DNA of 64,000 bases from Trichoplax sp. H2. Lineage: Eukaryota > Placozoa > Uniplacotomia > Trichoplacea. The position numbers and the translations under genes are program-made. This document shows positions 39,801-53,111 of this stretch, piece by piece. The stretch is taken from the NCBI GenBank assembly GCA_003344405.1, contig NOWV01000016.1:62001-126000 (forward strand), written 5' to 3'. Within the stretch, counting starts at the first letter, position 1. Every line of letters begins with the position of its first letter. Below the pieces are notes generated by a model that worked only from the letters and a program-made list of their open reading frames with translations, was not told the origin of the DNA and ran no database searches.

Positions 39801-40421
39801 ACAACCAGATTGTACCATATTATAGTGACGTTTTCAGCAGGTAGCCTAACTGAATTCGTTTGTTTATAGCTATAATTTACATGATACGTATGTAAGCTGT
39901 ATGTATGTTTAATTTACAAAGCGAGATATTAAGAGAAACTAGTCCATTGCATTATTATTGACTTTTTTAATTGGTCGGTAATAGAAATTTCTAACTCTGT
40001 ATTTTTTCTAGCGCACGCGATTACGTCTCCAAAATGTTCAATCAGAGTGTCGATACGTTTTATGTTGTAACATTTAAGAAAGATTTATATTTATATCCAC
40101 CTACAACTGGTAACAAGAATCAAAAGCAACGGCTGTCTCTAATTATGCCAGCTTTTAATGGTCAGTGCATCTTGAACGCTGAAGGAGTTACTTATTATGT
40201 GTACATGTATAAATACTACACAGTAAAAACAATATAATCTGAAAAATTGGCATTGATTTTTAACTGAACGTTATTTTTTGATTGAATTAGAAACTTACAT
40301 GACAACAATGGTGAAAATCGATTGCGAGATTTCAAATATGACCTTCGTCAAGTTAAATATACCTTCAGCTCTAGCAACTGACCGTTTTAGCTGGTTTCAA
40401 TCTGCTCCGTCAGTGTTGTAA
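33895..40421 (+). CDS. ATF6: ATF6-type ER membrane bZIP transcription factor
   Basis: About fourteen exons. The N-terminal activation domain is acidic: MDQGLHDELDPHYNQ, an exon at 35580–35668 (LDTMLDKLVDQL), then LEFDDSYIDEWLVDNCE. Next come VYLKSEPLSPSNSLGSS and Ser/Pro-rich exons. The bZIP basic region is KIKNRESACLSRKKKKE (38447–38524), and the zipper begins YLQSLETELNQQAALCNRL (from 38625). Then come a membrane segment VVLFMVLLFVGFNVTVLNL, a luminal HGRALLSH (RxLL, site-1-protease type) about 25 residues beyond it, and the ATF6 luminal domain (DTFYVVTFKKDLYLYPPTT, then LSLIMPAFN, then TTMVKIDCEI), ending APSVL and TAA. In animals ATF6 sits in the ER, moves to the Golgi on unfolded-protein stress, and is cut by S1P and S2P to free the bZIP. 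The intron between basic region and zipper is GC–AG. Invertebrates usually have one gene for ATF6A/B. Confidence 0.95.
38525..38624 (+). other. GC–AG intron inside the ATF6 bZIP
   Basis: The exon ends AAG AAG GAG, followed by gcgaga; the next exon begins at TAT TTA CAA after atatatag. This restores KKKKE|YLQSLETEL, which aligns without gaps to human KKKKE|YMLGLEARL. No GT donor lies in the interval before an in-frame TAA at 38552–38554, so a GC donor is required. The intron is 100 bp and phase 0. Confidence 0.8.
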
Positions 40422-41954
40422 ATGATGACTTATAGCTGATTAAGGCACTAATAGCTATCCTCTTCGAATAAATAATTGAATATGGTATTAATAACACTGT
40501 TAATAAATTGAGATTATATAACAAATTTCGCAACGCTAGACGTACGAAAAAAATTGTCATGAGCAATTTAAGAATGAATCATTTTATCACTATAATTTAC
40601 CGTACAGCGTGAAATCTTTAAACCTTGTACGTCATAACTATTTAAATCTAACGAAATACAATTGTTAACTTAAAAAGAAAATAGCTATCTTTGTTCTCCT
40701 ATTCGTGATGTTCATGGGTTGCCAGATTGTACTCAATACTATAGCTTAAATAAACTTACAGATACAACGTAGTATTGCTTAAACCTATTTTGTTTGATGT
40801 ATTTTCATCTTTAATCACATCATTAAGAACAATCGTCAATTGTATATCAATGCTACTAGCTTTGCGAACTCGTATTCCGACATCAGGCACAAGACTGTAG
40901 TTTCTATGTGAATAAATTTAATTTAATAAAATTGGCAAAGTTAAAAGAGTATAAATTTATATCAATGTTTATTTCATTTGTAACTGAGTTTAATGAGAAA
41001 CAATCACAAAAGGATAAAATTTTTGCATTAAGGATATATGCTCAATCTATAATTTAAAGATTTTTCGGTTAAAGTCGCATGTCATATAAAAAACTGTAAT
41101 GTGATAGTACAACATGCGTCAGTAGAAAGTGGTTATATTTATGAACAAGTGTCATGAATTCGACATAAAATATCTACTATTATAGCATTAGGAGCTATTT
41201 GCCTGACTCAAATGTTTGAGTATAAAAAATTTACGATTATAATATTACAATATATTGTGTTTAATCTTGGTCAGGGCTCTAGGGGTTATAGTCGTTCATA
41301 CAACATTAATATATCATTTATAGCATACAAATAGATTTGTAGTGTAACATATAGGATATTTCTAAACAGATGTTCTTTTTCGTATTATTCTATGTAATAA
41401 TACACCGTCATATACATTAAATTTAACTTAAATTAAATTAGTTGTAAATTGTGATACAGGTATTCACCTTTTAACGCTTTAAAAACTCTTTCTTAACTCA
41501 AGCAAACAAATTAAGTGATTGCTTATTTTGTACAAATAATAATAGGGTATCGATAATACATTTGTATAGCACTTAAAATGGAGTCCAATAATAGCGATTC
41601 AGAGCCTTAAAAATGGATTTCATTTGTATACAATACCATTTTGCAGTAATTGAGCAAAAATAGCTCATCACCAAAATAATCGTTAGTAGTTAATATTACT
41701 GTGGTAAAAAAGCCGGTACTTGCTGTTGTACAGACGATAATGAAAACATGAGGTGACTCCTCACCAATTTAAGGCATACATGAGTAAATAAATGATATCA
41801 ACTGCTTGACAGTCTCAATGAACGACATGAATATTATTTCATAAAAATAATCGGAGATTTTCTTATTCATGAACGTCGACGGAATCAAAATTATGTTGTA
41901 AGGCCATTCACTGTACATTTACTTCAGCTATAAAAATAATAAATGAAGATAATG
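40422..41954. other. Intergenic, ATF6 to PBX
   Basis: About 1.5 kb between two convergent genes. Plausible 3' UTRs and poly(A) signals are present. No gene or repeat is seen. Confidence 0.5.
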
Positions 41955-44333
41955 TTAAAGGTTAGGAATTGATGAGGAAATGAATTCTAAATCATAATCA
42001 CCAACTTGGTGTATTGTATGACCATCGTGGAATCCTGGCTGTTGAGATGAAACCGGAATAGCGCATTGGTCAGGTTGGGCATAACCGCCTGCTTGAGACA
42101 TTGGGTGCGATAAGCCAGAAACCTAAAGATTTGAATTTAAATAATATTGCAGTTTCTATCAAAAATGTAAAACTCTCTGAACTGCTGCTTAAGCTCTTAC
42201 AGTAGTTTCTAATAAACGAAGCGAAACTAGCTATTTCAGTTAGCGTTGAATGATGATAGAACAATGTAATTAGTGAGTTTTATTATTACTGCACCGACAA
42301 CGAAGCAATGAATACCTGAAAATGACTGCTAACTGATACATTGCCACTTGATGAACCACTATTACTAGTGCTCAAGGGTATGGGACCCAAATATATATCA
42401 GGTTGTTGTTGGTCAACAAGCATTCCTTGCTGCGATTGGTTACGAATCGATGGTTGCACTTGTGGATGGTGCGAATGTGACAAACTTCCTGATGTCGACG
42501 TAGACGCTTGAGTTAATCCTAAATTGCCTTCTGTACCTAGCGTAAAAGTATACTTTTATTAGATTATATAATATTTAGATTTAGTAAATAATTGTACAAA
42601 GCAATATTATGATCAACTTTCTAAACCTGAGCCGCTCTCATGTTGATTTCTGGATGTTTGCGCTGCTTTAATAGCGTACATGCTTGCCTCCTCTTGAGCT
42701 TTTCCAATATTCTTTTTATACCGAATTCTTTTATTACCAAACCAATTAGAAATCTAAACAAATTGAAATTAATGAAAGTAGCACCGTTTAGAGTAAAAAT
42801 TTATCGATCCCTAACATACGAAGATATATAAGATTGACTAGTGTACTTTAGTGTATACAAATAATGAAAGGTTTTCGAAATTCTTACCTGAGAAATGGTA
42901 ATATCACACTTTCTAGCTAATTCTTCCTTGATCTCTTCGCTGGGATAAGGGTTACTTAAGTGTGAGTAAAAATACTCGTTTAGAATTTCAGTGGCTTGTT
43001 TACTAAAGTTACGTCTTTTCCTTCTGTAAGAAAAATATCCTATAATTACTGGGCGTTTTCAACATCATCCGAAAGTATAATCATTGTATTGTTCGATAAA
43101 GCAATGTCGTATACCTCGCATCTAAGTAGCGTGATCTTAAGATCATAAGTGCTTCGCATGTACTTTGTTTCAGTTGAACTTGAATTGCACTAAATTTACG
43201 ATGGATTATACTGACCATCCGGTCCATCTCTTTAGGGGTAATCGGTCTCGTTCTGGATTGTTCGCTTAATAAATTTTTTACGTGTGTGGTAAATTCATTA
43301 CAAGCCTAATGAATTAAAGTCGATATAAAGTCAATAATAAGTTTTTTACTTGTTTGTTGATAGCTCATGTTACCTGTTCATATTTTTCCAATTCAGAATG
43401 GTAGATTTGACGAATTTGATTTAATTTTGCATGATAATCAGAATGATCAATTTGGCTTTCGCCATGAACAGAAGCACTAGCAGTAGCAGCAGCAGCAGCA
43501 GCAGCAGAAGCACCTTTATCGGGCCCAATTATTCCTTCAGAAATCAACATATTATCTAATCGCGTTAATTGTTGATCGGGAGGATCTTCCTCGGAAGGTG
43601 TTCGAATATTTAGCACTGTACATACATATCACATAGACCACAGTGAAGTATTCCGAGTTTATGTGTTAAATTAAAAGAAAAAAAAAGAGTGATTAATTTA
43701 TAGTCTAACAGATATAACCATTACTTCTATTCTTATTCATAGGTTTGTATTGATCGTTTATTAAATAATACCTGTCTTTTCCTTAATTTCATATAGAACG
43801 CCGTACAGGGTAGGCTTTAGGCGATGTGAATTTAGAGCATGCTTACTAAAATTTATGGAGAATAAAAATAAATCTTAATATTGATACATAAAGAAGATAA
43901 GGAAGTGTTCTACAGTATAAATAATAATAATGCTATATTGAACAGGCGCCAATTACATATTAGATTAGTTGAAATATTGATCCTTGCAACATATTATTCT
44001 TAGTTAAAACTATAACTCAATCTAGGTAAGTTTAGTTGAACAGAGCGAAAGCTGTAATATTAGATTAGATTACTACCGTGCTTGTGCTTCATCCAATGAT
44101 TGTTCATTTATTGACATTATTTGTTGTAATAATTCAGAAACGTCCGGACGACGACCATCTACGTCATCAGGTAATTTGTTAACATCCATCCCATGTGATG
44201 ATCCAACTTGGCCAGTGTTTGTGGGAACATGACCAATATTTGTAGGATGTGACGTGACTTGCGTTCCAATTGGTACACCTGGAGGTACAGTAGTTACAGT
44301 AACTGCTAAATGACGATGATGGGAAGGATGCAT
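41955..44333 (-). CDS. PBX: PBX-class TALE homeodomain protein
   Basis: Eight exons. Exon 1 starts [19 protein letters not shown] and ends [20 protein letters not shown], the PBC-A start. Exon 2 gives [20 protein letters not shown]. Exon 3 (43376–43617) has [19 protein letters not shown], a seven-alanine tract, then [20 protein letters not shown]. Exon 4 completes PBC-B ([20 protein letters not shown], then [20 protein letters not shown]). The homeodomain spans exons 5 and 6: [18 protein letters not shown], then the TALE loop [12 protein letters not shown], then helix 3 [20 protein letters not shown]. The C-terminal tail is Ser/Gln/Pro-rich and ends [13 protein letters not shown] and TAA. PBX proteins bind DNA with Hox/ParaHox and Meis partners; the PBC-A part binds Meis/Prep. 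The N-terminal NES/PBC region and homeodomain are complete. Confidence 0.97.
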
Positions 44334-47300
44334 GATCCTCGATTTTTTTTCCTACAATAATTGAACGCTTGATGACACCTATTATTAAGGAACGAAAGTA
44401 AGTAAAGTTCTAATTAATTTTGTCAATTAATGCAACTAATTATACTACATCACTGGATGTACGCGTATTCTGATATCCACGTGTTTAAGTAATAGAAATC
44501 TCTTCGCTTAAACTCTTCTTGATTATAATTATTAACTGTAGTTGGTATATCTCAAACTGTACATGATATACATTATACAAATATTACAAATTTTTCCCTA
44601 TAAAAATTAAACTATCCAGTATCATAAAAACGAAATAAATCAAGATTGATATTGTCTATTGCATAACAAGGGTTTATTTTAAACTTTTATCGGGGTTTGA
44701 GTATTTAAAGAAAATTTTTTTGGGTAATTAGCAGTCACTCCCGATGAGATTAAACAATTATGGATAAAGGACAAGACTTTAACGTCATTAAATTAATCAC
44801 AGACAATACTGAGCAATACTAGACTACCATTTCTATTGCCTTTTTTGGTTAGAATTTAAAACTTTTATCTGTTGGTATTGATAATAAATGAGATGTTGAG
44901 TAATAATACGAGTAATATAAAAGAATTGTTTGTTTGTTTATTTGTGATATACGTATGTATAAAAGATATATAAAATAGTCTAATAGATAGCTGAGGTTAA
45001 GTGAAGAAGTCATGATTGTATAAAATGTACTGCTAACTCTTTATAATAACATATGTAGTCTTGAATGATTAACTTTCTTTGCCTCGTACTTATTTTTCTG
45101 TACTAACTCGTTATATGTTAGAATTGTACACATTTATTACATTTACTTTTGTTCAGATAAAATAGCTACAAATATCCAGGATACTGTTAATAAATATCAA
45201 CTATATAAATTGCATACAATAGTATCAAGAAAGTTAAATTGAAAGATTGGAAAGGTTGAATGAAATAGGTTATGGTTAAAAGCGTAGTCTGTTAGTTATT
45301 GTTGAAGATTTAGTTAAATTATTTATTATTACACCCTTTCAGTTTTGAAGGCCGCCCTAATTATAATTAAAAAAAGACAAAGCCTACAGTACTGTACAGT
45401 AGACGGTAATACAAAATCACTGTCTAACAGTAACTAAAATAGGATACTGCTACATGGTATACAAGTATATAATATATATATATACGTATAATAAAAATGC
45501 GTCTCATCTATTTCATTGGATATCATTAAAATACGTGAGAAGAAAGTTTCTGCTATCATTATTCGAGCGGATAGTACTGAAACACAGAATGAATGTTCGA
45601 TATCATTGGATGAATAAAAACAGTATTTTTTCAGTTGTAATTCAGTTATGAATAATAATAATTCTCTATCTGCATGATAAAAGAGTTTTTACCTATGGTG
45701 CTATCATAAATATAATTAATAATCCACGCTACGATATCCTGCATAAGAGTATTTTTTAACACTTTTGCATAATCGACATAAAAAGTAGCGCACGCAAAGT
45801 TTATAAGTATTATTTGCAAGGAATATAGATTATAATCGCCAAAAGTTGAATAAAAAAATGTCGATCAATTAGCAATTACTGAATAGAATTGATATCATGA
45901 AATTTACTTTAGTGATTGGTTTTAACTTGCAAATGGAAAACTATAACAAATCTCTACGGTTATATTGCTAAAACTTGGATATTCTTTGAATAGTAAATAA
46001 TCCGTTAGATAAATGTCTCTATGCGTCTATGAACGGATGTAGTGTATATTTAAGGATCATCTTATTACTTTTAATAAACAGTGATACAGAAAGAATTTAA
46101 TCCCATTTTTCATCAATTAAAAATTCTTTACGATAGAGAGATAAGATTACTTTGATTTAATGTTGCGCCTAGGTAATTTCTTATCACTACAGTATTCTAC
46201 ATGCTAACTTGAAAAATTGGCATATCTTTGAGTGAGTCAAATTGTTGGATAGATCAATACCATATGAAAAAATGTCATTGTAGTACAAAAGTGGAATTAT
46301 GCCAATATTGATTATAATATAATCTGTTTAATATGTATACTCTTACGGAAATTTTACATCGAAAATGATATATGGTAAAATCTAAGATTGAATATACTGT
46401 ATTGCTAGTGTTACAATATTCAACTTTATGATAATAATCTTCTATACTCATAGCAATTTTTATATTGAATCATTATTTAGCACAGATCGTCAGTATAGTG
46501 ACAGGTACAACATTTTTACAGTATTGACTGCATTGTGTACTATTAATACAAGCATCCCGTTGGCATTCATGGCAAGAATGTATAGAGAAAATGGAATCAA
46601 ATTGTCTATAAGATTGCAACTATCGATCATGAAATAAATTTATCGCTGTCTTACTTTTAAAAAATTTACATTTGAAGTAAACTATTCAGTACAGTAAATA
46701 GTCATGACATAAGCGCACTTGGAATTGAATATTATAAAAAAGTTGTTAATAACATATTTATCTAGTCTAAACTGCTATCCTATTACTTTTCATTTTTTTT
46801 TTTTGGGGGGGGAGGCATAGATCGATTTACTGCTTCAATCTGATAATGTATTACTTTACTGGAAAGCATTGCTCATTTTATATGTCAACAGGCTATTCAT
46901 CCATCATCCAAGCAAATTGTATCCATGCTTACAGTACTAGGATAGTGTATCCAATCAATCCGTCATTATCGTATTTAATATGTTGGTAAAGTCAAGGCAT
47001 AAGCGCTGAGTGCTGCATCTATGTTCTATAGGATTATCAAAAGATAGGATAAAAAAAATGTTTCGTTTTTATCCTTTGTGTCATGTACGCAGATGTATTT
47101 TACGATTCTATAGCCTTTTCCAAAGTACGCGTTGTTATGAAATATTGAGATAAGAAAGTTCCATCTACAAGATAGATGATGTTCGTGTAGAGCAAACTTT
47201 GAGACATTCATTTTGCACTCGTATGTATGATTATGCCTTGAAGATCTTAAGTTAAAAAATTGACAAAGAATATTCAACTACTGCATCTAGACCTGTACCA

Positions 47301-47500
47301 GAATCAAGCAGATACAGACTGTACGCGTATATTCCAGCTTAGATGAGGATTACAGTATAATCTTGTATTATGTACGTCCAATTGTATTTTTGAATTTTTT
47401 CCAATTTGTCAAGCATTATTATTGGATGAATAGTGCAAATATCCTTACATACTAATACTGTATGATTAGAAGCCTAGCCATATAAAAAAGTAGAAGTAGG
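44334..47500. other. Intergenic upstream of PBX
   Basis: About 3.2 kb of AT-rich DNA that would contain PBX promoter/enhancer sequence. There is a short GTAC word run at 45387–45402 (gtactgtacagtag). A T-run of about 14 followed directly by nine Gs (46795–46813) stands out. No gene is recognised. Confidence 0.4.
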
Positions 47501-48743
47501 CAACGATTACAGTGATACAATGGAAAATACAAAAAGTGGTCCACCTATGATGATGATGATCAATTTATAATAGTTATATTAATTATTTTCTATCATTCGC
47601 TTAAGCGTTATGTTTGTCTATTGGATGTAAACGATTGATCTGGATGTTCCATCAATTGTTTATTGACGTAGAAGATATAATCCATCATGCTGCTAGTGGA
47701 AATGAGTTGAACAGTTTGTAAACTGATTGCAGTCTAGATACAATGGCAAAAATGATGATGGTGGCTAAGCTTCAACTATTTTCCAAGTTCATCGGTGACA
47801 ACATGATTTTAAGCATCCATAACGTCAACTGCTGTAAACTAAGATAAATTGTCAAGTTGTTTTCTTTACAAATATGGAGACAAAAAAAAAAATTGAATTG
47901 CAACTTGATCGTGTGAACAACATAAGGAGTCAAAGTGCTTTCCATTAAACTTTTATATATACATTGATGTTTGGTAAGTCATCATCATTGTTGATGATTA
48001 ATTTGGATGTGCCTTGTATGGAAGATGATGGACTGAATGCAGTCTTCAGAATGAAATTTTATTGGTGTAACTACAGTAGTTACTATTTATTCTTTTCTGA
48101 CTATATATCGACACGACGATCGCAATACTATACTGGACACCGGCATATGATCAACGAACTTGGTCACTTTTGAAATCATTGTCCGCCAAAAACTACTACT
48201 CTACCCTCTTCCATTTGACTACTTATCGTCCGTGATCATCATCATTTTCTACGATGCAGTCTGACGTTCAAGCCCAATTGAATATTTGGTGTGTACGAAT
48301 AAAAACTGAAATTCATTAGGAAAAAGTAGCTAAAAAATGAATCGACCTTTTTACTTTGTTACTGTATAAAAATGCAGAGTTAAATAGGTTAGATCGAAAA
48401 TTGGACCCTATTGCGATATACTGTCGTAGTCGTTTCTCTCTTGGATAGATTGCATTTGAAAAACTATGGCTCACTACTACTGGTATCGTTGGTCTACTTA
48501 AAAGGATGGGATTATCCTGGTGAATTGGATGAAACTACCCTAATGAGTGGATCGAGTAGAATGGATTGTTGCATTGCTTGTTGCTACCGTTTGGAAAGAA
48601 TGGAAGTCGTATGTAGATCAAGTTTGTATTTAGATAGGCAGATAGACCTGTAAAAATATAGCGAGTACTGCACTGATTGGAACGTTAGTCAATGACGTCG
48701 ACGACAAGAATTCCGCCATTGCACCCGTTATGGTCAAAATGGA

Positions 48744-49271
48744 GTGTCTAATATCATCATTATTGTGCAAGTCAATGGAGAAAAGTATAGCTGTCATGAT
48801 TCAAAGAGAATTAAAAGTGGAATGGCGACAATATACAACATCCATAGTGTAAACGCGTCCAATCCATCTTCTCAGGCGATGTCAAGGCAAAAGGTAGACA
48901 GACTAACATGTATTCATTATTGTCGATCATCGATCAAATCTACTCATAACGTTGTTGCATGCTATTTTAAGTGGATCCATGATGGTAGTGTGCTATTGAT
49001 CAACCCTTTATCAAAAGCTAACAACAACTACGAAGCTCTAACCACGGTGATGGAAAAAAATGTATCCGAGGAAAACCCTGCAAGCCAAGGCAATTATCTC
49101 TCCAACGCTGAAGGCTTGATCCACTGTAAATCATCTCATCATCAACATGCTATTTTAGCCATAACAAATACTAACTTGTATCCTCTTTGCTTGTCCGGAT
49201 TAGATCGCTTTATCCTTCAATGCCTTGAACTTCTTGATTTTACAGCAGGATCGAACAGTTTCTTTCATTAG
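48744..49271 (+). CDS. Hypothetical ORF, 175 codons
   Basis: This is the longest unexplained uninterrupted ORF, in a patch (about 47.5–50 kb) with higher GC than its surroundings. The product starts MSNIIIIVQVNGEKYSCHD, contains seven or more Cys and several His (for example HCKSSHHQH), and has no signal peptide or clear membrane helix. No family is recognised. Shorter ORFs at 47964–48173 and 48411–48653 in the same patch could be other pieces of one decayed gene or element. No good splice context or upstream TATA was identified. It could be chance, a lineage-specific gene, or a transposon remnant. Confidence 0.25.
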   Translation: MSNIIIIVQVNGEKYSCHDSKRIKSGMATIYNIHSVNASNPSSQAMSRQKVDRLTCIHYCRSSIKSTHNVVACYFKWIHDGSVLLINPLSKANNNYEALTTVMEKNVSEENPASQGNYLSNAEGLIHCKSSHHQHAILAITNTNLYPLCLSGLDRFILQCLELLDFTAGSNSFFH

Positions 49272-49379
49272 TGAATTTCCGCACCTTTATAATCGCAAAT
49301 TGACTTTTTTTCCCACACTCCAAAACCATACAGACGCCCAAGGTCTGTCGTCTCTTTTGAGTGGGTTCAACGCCGTACT

Positions 49380-49412
49380 GTTGGCTATATGGTGGGGGAG
49401 GGGGGGGGGGGC
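49380..49412 (+). repeat. G-tract
   Basis: gtgggggagg then a run of about twelve further Gs at about 49392–49412, very unusual in this AT-rich window. It could form a G-quadruplex, or be an assembly or slippage artefact. Confidence 0.6.
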
Positions 49413-49599
49413 ATTTGACAACCCTTGTGTAAGAGGGTTGAGGCTGGACACCGACAAGATGGATGACAACGCCATACTGTAGGGTAGCCTACGTTGGCCA
49501 GTTTGGGCTATTCTACTATGGTTTCGTTTGCATACACAACTTCCCTGGTCTCCATTCATTGTAGGCTACCGTATGACAGGCTGACTACTGTACAGAACG

Positions 49600-49830
49600 A
49601 TACATTCAACACCTTGTACTGTACATTGTACTGTACTTTACAGTATGTTCCCCTACTGTACACTGTACTGTACTGCAGGGGAATTCATCAATGGAACCTA
49701 CAGTCCATCACTCAGGTGACAGTACTGTGCACTGTAGAGTACGTACTATGGGCACTCCAGCAACTTTTTGCGCCTTTTTTGTATACCCATACACGACACG
49801 CAACTCTAGTCTACTGTATACCGTACAGCT
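49600..49830. repeat. GTAC-unit cluster
   Basis: ccttgtactgtacattgtac then tgtactttacagtatg at 49613–49648, cactgtactgtactgcagg at 49661, gtgacagtactgtgcactgt at about 49717, ctgtataccgtacagctgcg at about 49814. No recognised gene starts nearby. The 153-codon ORF at 49494–49955 runs across it. Confidence 0.65.
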
Positions 49831-50125
49831 GCGCCACTGTTTCGCCACTCAACGATCAAAACGGCAATTGTACTCTAGCCACAAAACATGGCAGGAACGC
49901 AAGATTCCGGCGTAACCATGGCAGCATCGATGATTTGATTAACTCCTCCGGATGATACATTACATCATTAATCTGTCTCCTGTACATGTCCAATAGCTCA
50001 ATTTTGGTGAATATTTTGCATTCACTTAACCTTATTAATGAACATGAATCAATCATCCACGATCTCTCTAAATTTACTCTAATTCCGTATTCGATAGACA
50101 CCAATGCATCAGAAATCTTCTCCTA

Positions 50126-50445
50126 TCCAGTCATACGCTAGGAGATACGTTATAAGAGCGATAGACTAGAATCAATTCTATTCTAAATGGAATTCAATAC
50201 AGTGACATGAGCCAATTCGTTTTCTTCTACCGGTAAATAGCATTTTGTTTTTGACACCTTCAACGTCCTACTCCATTTTAGACTGTCCAGTCAGACGCTA
50301 GGAGACACGTAATAACAACGATAGAGTAGAATCAATTCCATTCTAAATGGAATTCAATACAGTGACATGAACCAATTCGTTTTCTTCTACCGGTAAATGG
50401 CATTTTGTTTTTGACACCTCCAACGTCCTGCTCCATTTTAGACTG
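50126..50445. repeat. 160-bp tandem duplication
   Basis: Two copies start at tccagtca at 50126 and 50286. Both contain cgctaggaga, then gtagaatcaattc or its variant, then ccaattcgttttcttctacc and ctccattttagactg. They differ at roughly a dozen sites, so the duplication is not fresh. Confidence 0.9.
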
Positions 50446-53111
50446 AATTATTCCCTGACTAAAATAGCTACATTGACAGTCATGATTAATATCCAACCAT
50501 AAATAGATGTAGACATATTTAGCATACTTGAATTACTCTATAGTAGATGCTATAAATCAATCAAGAAGAAGAACCATTGTAATCAATAGTATCATTTGTA
50601 AATTACAACGGTAGTCATAACCAGTCTAAGTCATGGCAACACAGATTATATAATCGATGCCTGGAAGTAGTATTAAATATCAACCGTGCAATATTGAGCT
50701 TCCACACTGACTGCATCGCACCAGTTCAATCATTATATAGAGATAATTGTAAGAATAGGTTTGCAAGTAAATATCACACAAAATTCAAGATATCAAAATA
50801 AAACGTACGGACTGTATCAAATTAATTTCTTAGCGCATATTTTGGGGGTATTTTAGAGCATGCTAGATAGATTGCTATACTCTTACTTTCAGTAAGCTGC
50901 AGTACTAATGACAGCAAGATAAGCGAAGCAGTGGTCATGATTTCCAATAGAATAATACATAGTAACGCTCATGGTCAATACATTACTGCTACAGTATTGA
51001 CTGCTAGCTCTATATGATCACTTGTCATTCTCGCAGCGCATGTAACGCATTAGAATAAATTTCTTGTCATAACAGTTGAATGTTCTTGTACTTTGACGAT
51101 GAAGCTTACAAGCATTCAATACTCTAATGGGTGCCTAGGTTGTACTATTTTAGCAGTCATTGGCAACAGTGATGTTACAAATTTTAGCGATGATTGCATC
51201 TCATAAATGGCATCGTAATAAAGAATTTTCTTTAATCTTAGAAAGGTAGGACTTGGGAGGATACAATTTTTGTAATTCAGTTAATTTTAGTTAAATCTCT
51301 GCTCGGTGAAATAAACTTTTTTTCATTAATACTTGCTATTATGATTAGTGTACTAGCGAGTAGCCCGTTGTCGAATGAATTTTTATAGCTTGTATTCAGT
51401 CATAAACAAGTAATATTGATTACAATGAGGATGCACAATTACTTTTATGTGCCGATCACGACTAGATATTCCGAATGTTGGGAATTACTCATTCAATGAA
51501 TGATTTTATACAGTATTCTAATTGAAAATACACAGAAATTATCGCTATATACGAAATTATCCTTGTAAAGGGTTGTCATTTTTGGTCCTGAAAAGATTAA
51601 AACGCGAGACAGCTATACTGTATAACGCAATAAAAATAACTGTGTACAGTATCATTTGAATAGTCAACGATAATAACCTTGTCCTATGTACATAATATAT
51701 TCAATGCTTCTAATAGCTGTTTTATCAAAGTAATTCAGACTTTGGATTCTAGCCACTTTCTTATCCAATACACAGTAATACTGTAGATATAGTATGACAA
51801 TAATGCAGAACACCACCTCCACCAAATGAGCGGCTAAAAGTTTTACTACAGGACATGAGTTTTTCCGTTATTCATGTAGTAATGTACTAGATAGAACGTA
51901 GTATGTCTCCATCATACAATCATATATAAATGTATATATATCACGGTATAAAATATATTTAGCTATTCATTAATACACAAGATGATATATTATTTATGAA
52001 TAACCAGCATAATTGCTTGCATGTGTAAAAAGACAATCTACGACAACCATTACAATATTAGTTATATTATTTGGGGATATATCATATCGGACTACCTGCA
52101 AAGAGTGAAGTCTTGTATCTTGATTTCAAGTTTTTCGAAGTTTCAGTTATATTTGAGTCCCGTCTTGAAGTTCCCTATTAAACCGATAATAGCGACGACA
52201 TTAGAAATTATCCATCCACTAACCCGAAATTGAGTTTCTGTAGCATGTAGTACACTTGGTAATCACCACCAAATATAAAATGTTAATCATAATCAAGGTT
52301 TCACAAGTGGAATGATGCATGTTGTACAGGTTTGATGAAATTAGAAGCAGCTCATATGCGTATTATACTGACTACTAGTAGACTGTAAAAGCTAAGCGAT
52401 CAAAAATTAAGGATTGGTTTAGGTCAAACAAACGACTACGTGAAAATTTTTATCGCATACAGTGTATAGCAATCAGATATGAACTAATACAGAATATATT
52501 ACTACGATTGCTATAGTTATATAAGCACATAAGGAGTAAGAGTAACTGTCTTTCTGGGGTTTAATTTCTGTATTTTACATTTCATTGAACTACAAGCTTA
52601 TCAATACTTTGATTGCTATGCAGGCATATGAGTTTACTACATCAGGGTAGTCATTTCAGGTGATTATTGATCATGAAAGATTATACGAAATTTATAGTAT
52701 ACTCGTAGCAGTATGCAAAGGGAAATAACAAGTCATTGGATGGGCAATGTAGCGGCAAGTAACACAGTATATTATTGTGTATTTAATAGTTTTTTTTATT
52801 TATTTTTTATTCTAATTCAAGATGGACTTAATGTACGTACAGACAAGTTCAATTTTAAAATTTAGATTGAGATATTTTGCTAAGATTCATCAACTATACG
52901 GGTTATAAAGTAGAATATTTTTGCATGTAAATGAAGGACTTTCATAATGATACTTACTTTGTCAACTTGGTCCAGCCACCAAGAGCTCAAACGTACTTTG
53001 CCCTATGATTGTCTGTACTGTATCAACAGTCTGGATGGAATTGTATTTGAATAAGAATTAAACTTTTGATTTCTCTATTGTCTTGATTCGATTTACTAAT
53101 TATTATTATTT
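50446..53111. other. Gene-poor region
   Basis: About 2.7 kb, AT-rich. The only long-ish ORF (52021–52233, 70 codons) has no recognisable features. Nothing else is supported. Confidence 0.4.

Noticed and set aside
49494-49955. 153-codon plus ORF with cysteine/tyrosine-rich product
   Set aside because: The Tyr/Cys-rich part (LYCTLYCTLQ) is a direct translation of GTAC units; the overlapping frame 49691–49915 is equally open.
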